Assembly (NCBI RefSeq): GCF_024623455.1
Contig: NZ_JANIPJ010000003.1
Span: 332,270 to 396,269, forward strand
From: Paenibacillus soyae
GTDB lineage: Bacteria > Bacillota > Bacilli > Paenibacillales > Paenibacillaceae
DNA length: 64,000 nt
Direction of reading: 5' to 3'
Shown here: positions 49,913-58,346 of the stretch, piece by piece
Position numbering within the stretch: the first letter of the stretch is position 1
Layout: each line of letters opens with the position of its first letter
Position numbers and translations under genes: made by a program
Notes under the pieces: generated by a model
Databases searched by the model: none
What the model was told of the DNA's origin: nothing
The model's input: the letters and a program-made list of their open reading frames with translations, nothing else

Positions 49913-50065
49913 CTACGACCCGTGGCAGAGCTCCTGATAGAAGCCCGTCTCCGGATTAAACACGAATTCACAATAAGCCGTGTCCGCTACGGACAATACT
50001 TCAAGCAACGGCTTCTCCCAATGCTTCTTCCTTGCGGCTTCCGCTTCCAAACGAATGTCGGCCAT
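49913..50065 (-). CDS. 50-residue lasso-peptide-like RiPP precursor (paeninodin-type leader)
   Basis: A short gene below normal calling limits, with GAGGAGGAG before ATG and its own terminator. The peptide has a charged start, then HWEKPLLEVLSVADTA and, as possible core, YCEFVFNPETGFYQELCHGS. The KPxLExLxVxxT part resembles leaders of paeninodin-type lasso peptides, which keep Thr at -2. With cleavage after Ala30, a ring from Tyr1 to Glu9 would be possible (NPE where paeninodin has TPD), and the tail ends in Ser. Two cysteines (core 2 and 17) could bridge. No cyclase, leader protease or exporter is nearby, so it may be an orphan precursor or a different kind of peptide. It follows the 2,431-residue gene by 57 bp. 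Confidence 0.6.
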   Translation of the reverse strand: MADIRLEAEAARKKHWEKPLLEVLSVADTAYCEFVFNPETGFYQELCHGS

Positions 50066-50090
50066 CTTGATCTCCTCCTCGCTCGCAGAG

Positions 50091-50114
50091 GCGCGGCCGA
50101 ATAATCGACCGCGC
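50091..50114 (-). promoter_or_regulatory. GC-rich hairpin between the giant gene and the peptide gene
   Basis: GCGCGG-C-CGA pairs with TCG-A-CCGCGC around a four-base loop, one mismatch. It lies between the stop of the giant gene and the ribosome-binding site of the peptide gene and has no T-run, so it may tune or protect the mRNA rather than end it. Confidence 0.4.
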
Positions 50115-50122
50115 GCCAGCTA

Positions 50123-53100
50123 TTAGTAAATGCCCGCTCCGATGAAAATCCCTTTGACGAAATCCATTTTGTTCACCGGAGATTCCGAATTGCCCGCATG
50201 GTCGATGCTGTAGTACTCCACGACCTTCGTTACGCCCGCCGTCAAAGTGATCGGCCCATTGTACTCCTGCCATTCCCCTCCGTTCAGGCGGTAGAACGTC
50301 GTCTTCACGCCGCTTCCTCCCAGATTGTCGGTCGCTTTAAGGGAAAGGGTGAAGCCCTTGATGTACGGCCAGCCCTTGCTGTTGAAACCGATCAGAGGCA
50401 GGAGACGGAACTTGGTATCAGGAGCGATGGTATCCGATGGAGGAACCGGCTCCGCGCTGTACGCCTTGGCGACTCTTGCGCTCTCCAGCTTGCCGGCGCT
50501 CGTCACGGACACGTATACCTGGCCCGCGGAAGTTCCGAGCTGCGCCACGCTTACGATGGCCGACGTTTGGCCGGACGCAACCGTAGCCGTTCCCAGTTTC
50601 TCGGCGCTATCCGCCGATCGGTAGACAGACACGAGATCTCCTGCAGCAAGACCGTTCACCGTAATCGTATCCGGGCTTCCGGACCGGTTGTTCGAAATCG
50701 TGATGTTGTTCGCCAGAGGACTGTCGGATACCGGCTCCTCCGTGCGAATGTCGACCGTCGCCGTTACGCCTGCCGACGGATTGCCGCGCAAATCCTCCGC
50801 TTTGATCCGTACCTCGTACGTGCCGTCCGCCAGCTCCGCGAACGCGTAGGTCTGAACGCCTTTGGAGACATAACGCGGCGCTCCCCATTCCTCTCCGGAT
50901 TTCCGCAGCTCCAGGGAAGCCCGGTAGAAGTCGCCGTCGGACGGATCCTTCCAGGTCAGCTTGATGCCGCCTTCCACCGCTTCCCCGGCGAAGGACGTTA
51001 CATCCGCAGGCGGCGTGCTGTCTTCCGGAGGGGCGTCGTCGATCGGCTGTCCCGTCACTGTTACGCCTTCCGACTCCGCTCCGTTCGCGTCGACGGTCAC
51101 GAGGCGGAAGTCATAAGCCTTCGAAGCATCCAGGCCGGCGAACCAATGGGTGCCGAGACCTTTCTCGATTTCCTGCTCGGACCATACGCTTTCATCCGAT
51201 GCTTTCCAATACGTTTTCATGCTCTTCAGAAGCGGAACATCCTCTTCGGTCCATGTAAGGCCGATTCCGTCATACCCTTGGACAAGACGCAGATCGCTTG
51301 CCGCCTCGGATGGCTTGGAAGGACCGCTAACATAAGAAGCTTCCCCATCGAACGCCGCTGCCATCGGCACTTCGGCATAGCTGAATACGGAGGAATCGAT
51401 ATGAATCGCGACTTTGTCGCCGTCCGCCATAGCGTCCGTAATTTTCAACAGGTAGGCGCTTGCGAACGTGCGGCCGTCCAAATCCGCTTCGGCGTCGGCC
51501 GGTTCGACCGTAAAGGCCAGCTCCGCGCCGCCTTTCGAGAGCTTGATTTTGTCCGCTGTCAGAGTTTCCGGAATCATATATTTGGTGAAATCGACCAGGA
51601 AGCCTCCCTCGGTCGGGTAAACGCCTTTCACGCTTGGAGCCGCGAGCGACACCATCGGAATATTGACGTCGAAGTGCGGCGGCAGCACGACCAGCTCCGC
51701 GCTCTGCGCAGGCTCGTAGCCGTCCTTCCGGTATTGCACCTGCCACGTGCCTACGGGAACATCCCAGCCGTAACGGCCGTCGCTGCCCGTTACTTGCGGG
51801 TTCTGCTGTCCATACCATTCCGCGTCCCAATATTGGTACTCGCCGGTATCGACATTCTTCTCCGTGACGGTAGCCGTTACGCCGTCCAGACGGTTCGAAG
51901 GCACGGCCTCGAACACATAGCCGCTTGGGTCGAAGACCCAGCTAGGCAAGCCGATAAGGGTGCCCGGTACGATCGGAGACGGCTTCGGATCCGGTTTCTT
52001 AGGCGGTTCTTCTTCTTCGTCCGGCTTACAATCCGGATCTTCCCCTGCGGCCTTAATATCCGCCTCCACATTGTTTTTAAAATTCTCGTACGCCTGCTCC
52101 CACTGCCACTCAATCGCTTCCTCCAACAACAAAGCGACTGCGGCGATTCCAACGCCTGCAAGGAAGCCTACCCCGCTGTATGCAACACCGATGCCGACAA
52201 TCGTGAGCGTATAAGTCAACATGAGATCCGTCGACAGATGATCGATCATTTCCGCCGCTTCGAAAGCATGGTGATTAATGCGGTCCATCGGCATACAGTC
52301 CGTGGTTTCGAGCTTGTGAAGCAGCGCATCGATTTCGTCGTAGGTATCCTGGTACTCCAAGGCCGCTTCAATGACGTCGTACATGTCCGAAAGGCCTTCT
52401 TTGTTATTCTCCCAATCCATGTCGAGCTTCAGAAACTTCTTGCCGGACTTCGCTAGCTGACCAAAGCCCATTTGCTCCGCCTGCTCGCTCGGCACGATGA
52501 ATTCCATATGGAATTTCATGCCTCCATCAGGAGCCGCCTCTGTGCTGTAGCTTAGGTTGTAGATCGGCGGCCGCCCGGCTTCAAGCGGCTCCGCTACAAA
52601 GTTCGGCACTTCCTCCGCGCTCATATTGACCGTGCTTCTTGCGGCTGGATTAGATTTGGATGTAAGGACGACGGTTGGCGCCACTTCCCGCGCAAGCGTC
52701 TTCGCGGAAGACGCTTCTTGCGACAAAATCTCCGTCTCCCACTCTTGCAGCGGCTTAGGCAGCGCTTTAAGCTGCTCCGCCGCGATCTCTTCGTTCGTCA
52801 TACCCGACGGCTGGAACGGATCCGGCTTGACGTCGTACGTGACCGAGATCGGCTCTCCCGACGATTGGATGTACGGCGGCTGCATGGCGATGAACGCTTG
52901 CTTCTTCGCGTCGTACGTCGCGGGGTATCCTTTTTTGCCCGAATAAATTTTAACGTTCTCCACTTTCTCGGGCTCGTTGAATTTCAATTCGAACATAACC
53001 GGGAGCCCGAGATTAATCGGCAGGTTGAGCCTGAGCTCGCCTTTCGCGATATCGACCGGCCTCGTTTTATTGCCGCCCTGCGACACGACCAGCTCCACGG

Positions 53101-56100
53101 GCTGGGCATGCTCGGGATCGTGCTTGACGATGAGCGGCTCCGACTGCATCTCCGTCTCGTTATGAACGGCCACCGCCTTAAGCGAATGGTACGGATTCAG
53201 CTTGATGTCCTCGATCGTAATATCGCTCGCGTAATAGCCGCCCGGCGATGAGACCGCCTCCCCGACGAGCTGATCTTGATCGTAGATAAGCACTTTGCTG
53301 CCCGCCGGCGCGCGTCCGCTGACTTCGAACGTCAGACGTGAGATCCGGTCCGGAGCCGCGATCGTGACTTTGGTCACTCGCAGCAGCGTCGTGCCGATCG
53401 TGTCATCCTTGCGGTCCTCTTCGCCTTCGAACGCGAACGCTATTCTCGCTTCCGCCCGCACATGCTCGCTTACGGTCGAGTCCGTCCGCAGACGGTAGCT
53501 GAAGCTTCCGAGCTTTCCTTTCGGCACGGAACCCGCGGCAATGGCATAGACGGCATCGCTCTTCTTGACCGGCGTCACGGAAACGCCGTTGTGAATGACG
53601 CTGCCGTCGATAAGCGTCGTGCCGGATGGAATGACCAATAAAATTTCCGCATCGGCGAGCGCTTTACCCGTATCGTTCTTATAGCTTCCTCTGAGCGTGA
53701 AGGTGCCTCCGGTTACGACCTCGCCCGCCGTGGCGGTCAAGAAGTTGCCTTGACCCGTGAACAGGCCGCCTTCCTTCACTTCAACGTCGCCCAGCTCGAC
53801 GAATTGCTCTTCGCCGACTTCGACTTCCTTGTAGACAGTCGCCGGCTTCACGCCGCTCATTCTAGCCCTGCCCGTGAATTCGACCGCATAGCGTCCCGCC
53901 TTCGGCACGCTCAGACTGAATTCGCCGGACACCTCACGGTAAGTGCCGCTGCCGATCCGTTTACCGGAAGCGTCAAGCTGCTGCACGCGTACACTGACAT
54001 TGAAGAACCTGGACGCGTCGAACACCACTTTGCCTTTGAGCGCGGAGAATTCCTTCAGCCTCAGCTCCACCGCCCCTTCGCGGCGTTCGTCGAGCTTCAC
54101 GGATGCGCAGTTGCTTTCGCCATTCCCGCCCCACTTCGTAATGCAGACCTGGATCGTTTCTCCCGGGCTTGCTTCGATCAGCAGCCGGTTCGTCGCAACC
54201 GTGTAGTTCACGTGACGGTTGTTCTCGCCCGTCACTTTCAGCATGTAAGCATACAGCGTGCCGCGATTGACTTCGATTTGCTCCCAGTCCGTATCGATCA
54301 GCTTGCTGAACAATTGAACATCGACATGACCGTTCGCCTTGGAATACACCTTCAGATCTTTGGTTGTTGAGGGCGATGTCTTGACTTGGATCACCTCATA
54401 GCCTCTGCTCCGAAGGAACGGCGCTTCCGTCCGGTAGGCTTCGATCGTAGAATCCCCGACCGGCGCGACCAGCGTATATTTACCTGCGGAGTCCGTTACG
54501 GCCTTCCTCGTAAAGTTCGGCTGCGTCACGGTTACGGTCACTCCCGATACCGGATTGCCGGCTTCGTCCTTCACCGTGCCGCTGACGGTGCCTTCCTCGT
54601 TCTCCACGACAATCCGGACCTTCGTCAGCTTCTCGAGCGTCAGCGTCTGCTTCTCCGGCTTCTTGTATGGTGACCGGACATCCGCCGTTATATCGATCGA
54701 ATCGCCGACATAGCCGTAGGTGATATAAGCGCGGCCTCCCGAGTCGGTTACCGCCCCCGTCAGCTGCTTCCTAGTTGCCGTATCCGACAGCTCCAATAGA
54801 GTGAACGGCATCGGCGCGCCATCCGAATTCTCCACGTGCACCTCGATAGCGGCCGGGACTTGCACGCTAAGCGTGTAAGATGCGGTCTTGCCGCTCGGCA
54901 CCACGATCGGTTCAACTCCGCTCTGAGCCAGCTTGCCGCCATCTGCGGCGAGCAGCCTCAGCCGGTAATCCTCGCTCGATTGCAGCGCCAGGTTCAGCGA
55001 CGTGCCGCTAACCGTAACCGAACGGTTGCCCGATTTGCGCGCATCGCTCCATGCAATCAGCGTCGCGCCCTCCAGATCCTCCGGATTTTCCGCGACGAAC
55101 GTAATTGCCAGTCTACCGCTAACTTGAAGCGGCAGTCTTCCGGCATTCGTTTCGGCCTTCTCCCCTGCTTTTTCGGCCACGGCCTTGATCGCCTTCACCT
55201 GCCTAATGCCATCCGCCAACGTGAACGTTCCTTCATATACGCCGTCGGACGTTTCGGCAAGCGCCACGTTCGCCGTCCGCTCCTCCGAGCCGGTACCGTC
55301 TTCGTTCCATGCCTGGTAGGCAACAACCGCCTGAGCCCTCATTCCTTTGCTGCCTTCCATACGCAGCGCCACTTCGCTGCCGAGCTCTGCCTCTCCGCCC
55401 GTCATGACGGCCTTCCAAGTGAATGAATCAATAGCGACTTCTTCTTCCGGCGGCGCATCCGTGCACACGCCTCCCTGGCAGTACACATAAGCCGCCGACG
55501 GGAACCAGCCATAAGGATCCAGACGGGTAACGTCCGTCGATTGATAGATCAGCTTATTGGCTCGGGAGTCGATATGCCAATCCTGGATATCCTCGCCCGG
55601 GTGGATGAAGCTGTCCGTCACGGCACCGCTCGCCAGATCCATCCACTTCATCCCGTTGCCGCTGACGCTCCAGCCGCTAGGCGGCGTCAGATCCTCGAAG
55701 CGGAACACGACGGCCGATCCATCCTGGCTGATGACCGGCTTGCCGTAGCTGTATTCGGCGTCCTTCCGTACAAGCTCCGCGAGCTCGTTCGTTTCCGTAT
55801 CGTATAAATAAATGCTGCCTTCTTCCGAAAACGCGACTTTCTTGCCGTCCCTGGACACGGTTGCGGCAGAATCAGGCGCGTTATTGGTGATCTCGATCGT
55901 CTCGAAGGTGGTCAAATCGTAGGAGAACAGGCCCGTGACGGGCGCAGGCTCCTCCTCGGAGTCTTCTCCGGAGTCGTTACCGGAGTCATTGCCAGAGTCA
56001 TTGCCGGAGTCCGGCTCCGGATCGTCTTCCGACTCCGTTCCCGGATCGTTCTTCGTACCGGACTCCACCTCGCTGGTTCCGGCTAATTCCCATCTTTCCA

Positions 56101-57418
56101 TCGCGTAGATTAGATGCTCTCCGTCCGCGGACAGCGCCTTGTAAGAAGAGTATTGGTCCCAAGGCTCCGGCAGCGGCAGCTCCTCGCGCGTTCCCGACGC
56201 GATGTCGTAACGGATCAGCTTGTAGGGATCCTCGTAATATTCGCCCTGCTCCAGGTAGACGACCAACTGCCCGTCATCCCTTGCCCCAACCAGATAAGAG
56301 CTGTTCAAACTCGCCGTAATCTCGGCCAGCTCCTTCGTCTGGCGGTCATAACGGAAAATCTGCTCCGTATAGTGGTCGTTCTCCGACGTCTCCGCGCCGA
56401 ATATCGTGTAGCGTCCGTCCTTGCTCAGCTGGATGTTGTAGAAGGTTCCGCCTACCTCCGTCCGGACCTCGTGATCCACTCCGTCTTCGGAATTGATGAC
56501 GTGCAGCAAGCGCCCCGGCCACTTCTCTTCAACGAAAGCGATCGTCTTCCCGTCCGGACTGATCGCCGTTTCGCGGATGACCTCCATCTCCGTGCCGCTA
56601 ACGCGGCGAATGTCATTACGCGTCGGCGATGCCGTAATGTCAAGCGCTTCCGACTGGTTGCCCGCGGCGTCGACGCCATAGACTTTGTAGTCATAGATCG
56701 TTCCAGAGCTTAAACCTTCGTCCAGGTAATACAACAAGGACGTCTCTCCGACCTTCTCGCCCCCGCGGTACACCTGATACAAGGCCGGCTGATCCGATCC
56801 GTACGGAGCCCCCCAGCTTAGCTCGATCTGGGAAGCCGTAGGAGAAATCCATTTCCCCCCGACCGGGCCGTCCGGCGCGTTGATATCGATAATCGTCTCG
56901 ACCGGCAGCGAAAACTCGCTCATCGTCCCGTCGCTGTAGTGCGATACGGCCTTGAAGGAATAAGCGCCTTCGAAAGCTACCGTAACCGGGATGCTGAATT
57001 TGCCGTTCTCATCGGCTATGACCGAGCCCGCTCTATACCCGTCGTAGTTTTTGGTCACCCATACCACGACCTCGGCGCCCGGATAGGCCGCGCCTTCGAT
57101 CGTAATCGTCTTGCTGTTCGTATAAGGCTTCAGCGGGTTTAGAATCGGAGCCTCGATAGCACTTCCGTCCGCTTCCGCGCTCACGCCCTCGGCTTCTTCC
57201 TCCCCTTCGGCTCCGTCATCGCCTTCGCCTTGGGGCTCCTCCACTACGATATCCTCGGCGAGCTGCTCGAACGCCTCTTCGAGCTCTCTAGCCTGCTGCG
57301 CTTCGGCGGTTTCCGCCGTCGCCTGCAGCGGCACGGCAAGCAGCATCGCCGCCGCGAGCACGGCGGCAATCATCCGCTTGCCGGATCGCCTTCGCCTCCC
57401 GATAAACCCTGCAAACAT
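50123..57418 (-). CDS. Giant secreted multidomain protein (propeller, Ig/FN3-like and OmpL47-type domains)
   Basis: A 2,431-residue exported protein. Order: signal peptide (about 1-36), acidic Glu-rich stretch (50-85), an Ig-like fold, FN3-like domain (about 185-265), a PD40/WD40-like propeller (about 270-640) interrupted by a DSGNDSGN acidic repeat near 473, several Ig or CARDB-like domains, a carboxypeptidase-regulatory-like domain near 946 (VSGTVKDEAGNPVSGVTVTV), an internal hydrophobic stretch (about 1729-1763, LTIVGIGVAYSGVGFLAGVG), two FN3-like domains (about 2043 and 2143) and a C-terminal OmpL47-type domain (YRLNGGEWQEYNGPITL). No SLH, LPXTG or catalytic motif is evident. It looks like a cell-surface binding or scaffold protein. 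GGGTGATGG precedes ATG. It is divergent from the two-component genes. Confidence 0.75.
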   Translation of the reverse strand: MFAGFIGRRRRSGKRMIAAVLAAAMLLAVPLQATAETAEAQQARELEEAFEQLAEDIVVEEPQGEGDDGAEGEEEAEGVSAEADGSAIEAPILNPLKPYTNSKTITIEGAAYPGAEVVVWVTKNYDGYRAGSVIADENGKFSIPVTVAFEGAYSFKAVSHYSDGTMSEFSLPVETIIDINAPDGPVGGKWISPTASQIELSWGAPYGSDQPALYQVYRGGEKVGETSLLYYLDEGLSSGTIYDYKVYGVDAAGNQSEALDITASPTRNDIRRVSGTEMEVIRETAISPDGKTIAFVEEKWPGRLLHVINSEDGVDHEVRTEVGGTFYNIQLSKDGRYTIFGAETSENDHYTEQIFRYDRQTKELAEITASLNSSYLVGARDDGQLVVYLEQGEYYEDPYKLIRYDIASGTREELPLPEPWDQYSSYKALSADGEHLIYAMERWELAGTSEVESGTKNDPGTESEDDPEPDSGNDSGNDSGNDSGEDSEEEPAPVTGLFSYDLTTFETIEITNNAPDSAATVSRDGKKVAFSEEGSIYLYDTETNELAELVRKDAEYSYGKPVISQDGSAVVFRFEDLTPPSGWSVSGNGMKWMDLASGAVTDSFIHPGEDIQDWHIDSRANKLIYQSTDVTRLDPYGWFPSAAYVYCQGGVCTDAPPEEEVAIDSFTWKAVMTGGEAELGSEVALRMEGSKGMRAQAVVAYQAWNEDGTGSEERTANVALAETSDGVYEGTFTLADGIRQVKAIKAVAEKAGEKAETNAGRLPLQVSGRLAITFVAENPEDLEGATLIAWSDARKSGNRSVTVSGTSLNLALQSSEDYRLRLLAADGGKLAQSGVEPIVVPSGKTASYTLSVQVPAAIEVHVENSDGAPMPFTLLELSDTATRKQLTGAVTDSGGRAYITYGYVGDSIDITADVRSPYKKPEKQTLTLEKLTKVRIVVENEEGTVSGTVKDEAGNPVSGVTVTVTQPNFTRKAVTDSAGKYTLVAPVGDSTIEAYRTEAPFLRSRGYEVIQVKTSPSTTKDLKVYSKANGHVDVQLFSKLIDTDWEQIEVNRGTLYAYMLKVTGENNRHVNYTVATNRLLIEASPGETIQVCITKWGGNGESNCASVKLDERREGAVELRLKEFSALKGKVVFDASRFFNVSVRVQQLDASGKRIGSGTYREVSGEFSLSVPKAGRYAVEFTGRARMSGVKPATVYKEVEVGEEQFVELGDVEVKEGGLFTGQGNFLTATAGEVVTGGTFTLRGSYKNDTGKALADAEILLVIPSGTTLIDGSVIHNGVSVTPVKKSDAVYAIAAGSVPKGKLGSFSYRLRTDSTVSEHVRAEARIAFAFEGEEDRKDDTIGTTLLRVTKVTIAAPDRISRLTFEVSGRAPAGSKVLIYDQDQLVGEAVSSPGGYYASDITIEDIKLNPYHSLKAVAVHNETEMQSEPLIVKHDPEHAQPVELVVSQGGNKTRPVDIAKGELRLNLPINLGLPVMFELKFNEPEKVENVKIYSGKKGYPATYDAKKQAFIAMQPPYIQSSGEPISVTYDVKPDPFQPSGMTNEEIAAEQLKALPKPLQEWETEILSQEASSAKTLAREVAPTVVLTSKSNPAARSTVNMSAEEVPNFVAEPLEAGRPPIYNLSYSTEAAPDGGMKFHMEFIVPSEQAEQMGFGQLAKSGKKFLKLDMDWENNKEGLSDMYDVIEAALEYQDTYDEIDALLHKLETTDCMPMDRINHHAFEAAEMIDHLSTDLMLTYTLTIVGIGVAYSGVGFLAGVGIAAVALLLEEAIEWQWEQAYENFKNNVEADIKAAGEDPDCKPDEEEEPPKKPDPKPSPIVPGTLIGLPSWVFDPSGYVFEAVPSNRLDGVTATVTEKNVDTGEYQYWDAEWYGQQNPQVTGSDGRYGWDVPVGTWQVQYRKDGYEPAQSAELVVLPPHFDVNIPMVSLAAPSVKGVYPTEGGFLVDFTKYMIPETLTADKIKLSKGGAELAFTVEPADAEADLDGRTFASAYLLKITDAMADGDKVAIHIDSSVFSYAEVPMAAAFDGEASYVSGPSKPSEAASDLRLVQGYDGIGLTWTEEDVPLLKSMKTYWKASDESVWSEQEIEKGLGTHWFAGLDASKAYDFRLVTVDANGAESEGVTVTGQPIDDAPPEDSTPPADVTSFAGEAVEGGIKLTWKDPSDGDFYRASLELRKSGEEWGAPRYVSKGVQTYAFAELADGTYEVRIKAEDLRGNPSAGVTATVDIRTEEPVSDSPLANNITISNNRSGSPDTITVNGLAAGDLVSVYRSADSAEKLGTATVASGQTSAIVSVAQLGTSAGQVYVSVTSAGKLESARVAKAYSAEPVPPSDTIAPDTKFRLLPLIGFNSKGWPYIKGFTLSLKATDNLGGSGVKTTFYRLNGGEWQEYNGPITLTAGVTKVVEYYSIDHAGNSESPVNKMDFVKGIFIGAGIY

Positions 57419-57648
57419 CGTCCATCACCCTAACGTTTGAAATTTTTTGCCGCTATTCTCCATAACGAACGGCAATCTATTCCAAATCCTACCTCCAAAC
57501 CTCCTTTGCGAATAGTTACCCCCGTCATGAAATGCCGATATGACCGCAGTCACAATATTCGTCACAATGCGATTATGCCGTATCCGCCCCCGCAGGCCTT
57601 GCCTTATAATAGATTCATCCCATAACCGAAGAAAGAAGAGGATTCACG
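57419..57648. other. Divergent intergenic region between the giant gene and the response regulator gene
   Basis: This 230-bp stretch must contain both start regions. I see AT-rich patches (for example GCCTTATAATAGATTC at about 57600) that could be a -10 region for the response regulator gene, but no convincing -35 partner. No gene is visible. Confidence 0.35.
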
Positions 57649-58311
57649 TTGTCCAAAATTAGACTTGTCATCGCCGATGACCAAACGCTCATGCGAGACG
57701 GACTGCAAACGATTATTAATTTGGAAGACGATATGGAGGTTGTCGGCTTGGCCGATAACGGCGAGGCAGCCTTACAGCTTGTAAGGGAGCATCGCCCCGA
57801 TCTCGTGCTGATGGACGTGCGCATGCCGGTTTTGGACGGAATCGAAGCGACCAAGCTCATCCTTGCCGAATTCCCGGAGACGTTGATCGTCGTCTTGACG
57901 ACCTTCGCGGAGGATCAATATATCGTGGACAGCCTCGTGAACGGGGCCGTAGGCTTCCTGCTGAAGGATATGCCCGCCGACCGGATCGTGCAGTCGGTTC
58001 GAGACGCGGTGAAGGGGCAGCTCATGATGTCCAGCGTCATCGCCGGCAAGCTGGCCGCCCGCATCTCCGCCTTGTCTGCAGCGCCGGCCAAGCCGCCGGC
58101 CGCCGTCAGGTTTAAACACGGCCATTCCTTCACTGACAGAGAGAAGCAGATTATACAGCTGCTGATCGAGGGCGAGAACAACAAGGAGATCGCGCAAACT
58201 TTATTCATGAGCGAAGGCACGGTCAAAAATTACGTCAGCATCATCTACCACAAGATTGGCGTGAACGACCGGGCGAAGGCGATTCTGCATTTAAAAGAGC
58301 TTATGGAATAA
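57649..58311 (+). CDS. NarL/LuxR family response regulator
   Basis: A 220-residue response regulator that starts at TTG (AAGAGGATTC upstream). Receiver domain: acidic pair DDQ at 10-12, phospho-acceptor Asp56 in VLMDVRMP, T in VVLTTF, Lys in FLLKDMPADR. The LuxR-type helix-turn-helix (about 155-215) reads FTDREKQIIQLLIEGENNKEIAQTLFMSEGTVKNYVSIIYHKIGVNDR. It is coded just before the hybrid kinase and should be its partner. Confidence 0.92.
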   Translation: MSKIRLVIADDQTLMRDGLQTIINLEDDMEVVGLADNGEAALQLVREHRPDLVLMDVRMPVLDGIEATKLILAEFPETLIVVLTTFAEDQYIVDSLVNGAVGFLLKDMPADRIVQSVRDAVKGQLMMSSVIAGKLAARISALSAAPAKPPAAVRFKHGHSFTDREKQIIQLLIEGENNKEIAQTLFMSEGTVKNYVSIIYHKIGVNDRAKAILHLKELME

Positions 58312-58346
58312 CGACCACACACTTGTCGACGAGGGGAAGAAGAGCG

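Noticed and set aside
50001..50273. 90-residue minus-strand frame across the end of the giant gene
   Set aside because: It overlaps the giant gene's C-terminal domain and the start of the 50-residue peptide gene in another frame, without its own start signals.
50198..52456. 752-residue plus-strand frame inside the giant gene
   Set aside because: It has no ribosome-binding site or domain, and the opposite strand encodes recognisable FN3 and OmpL47-type domains.
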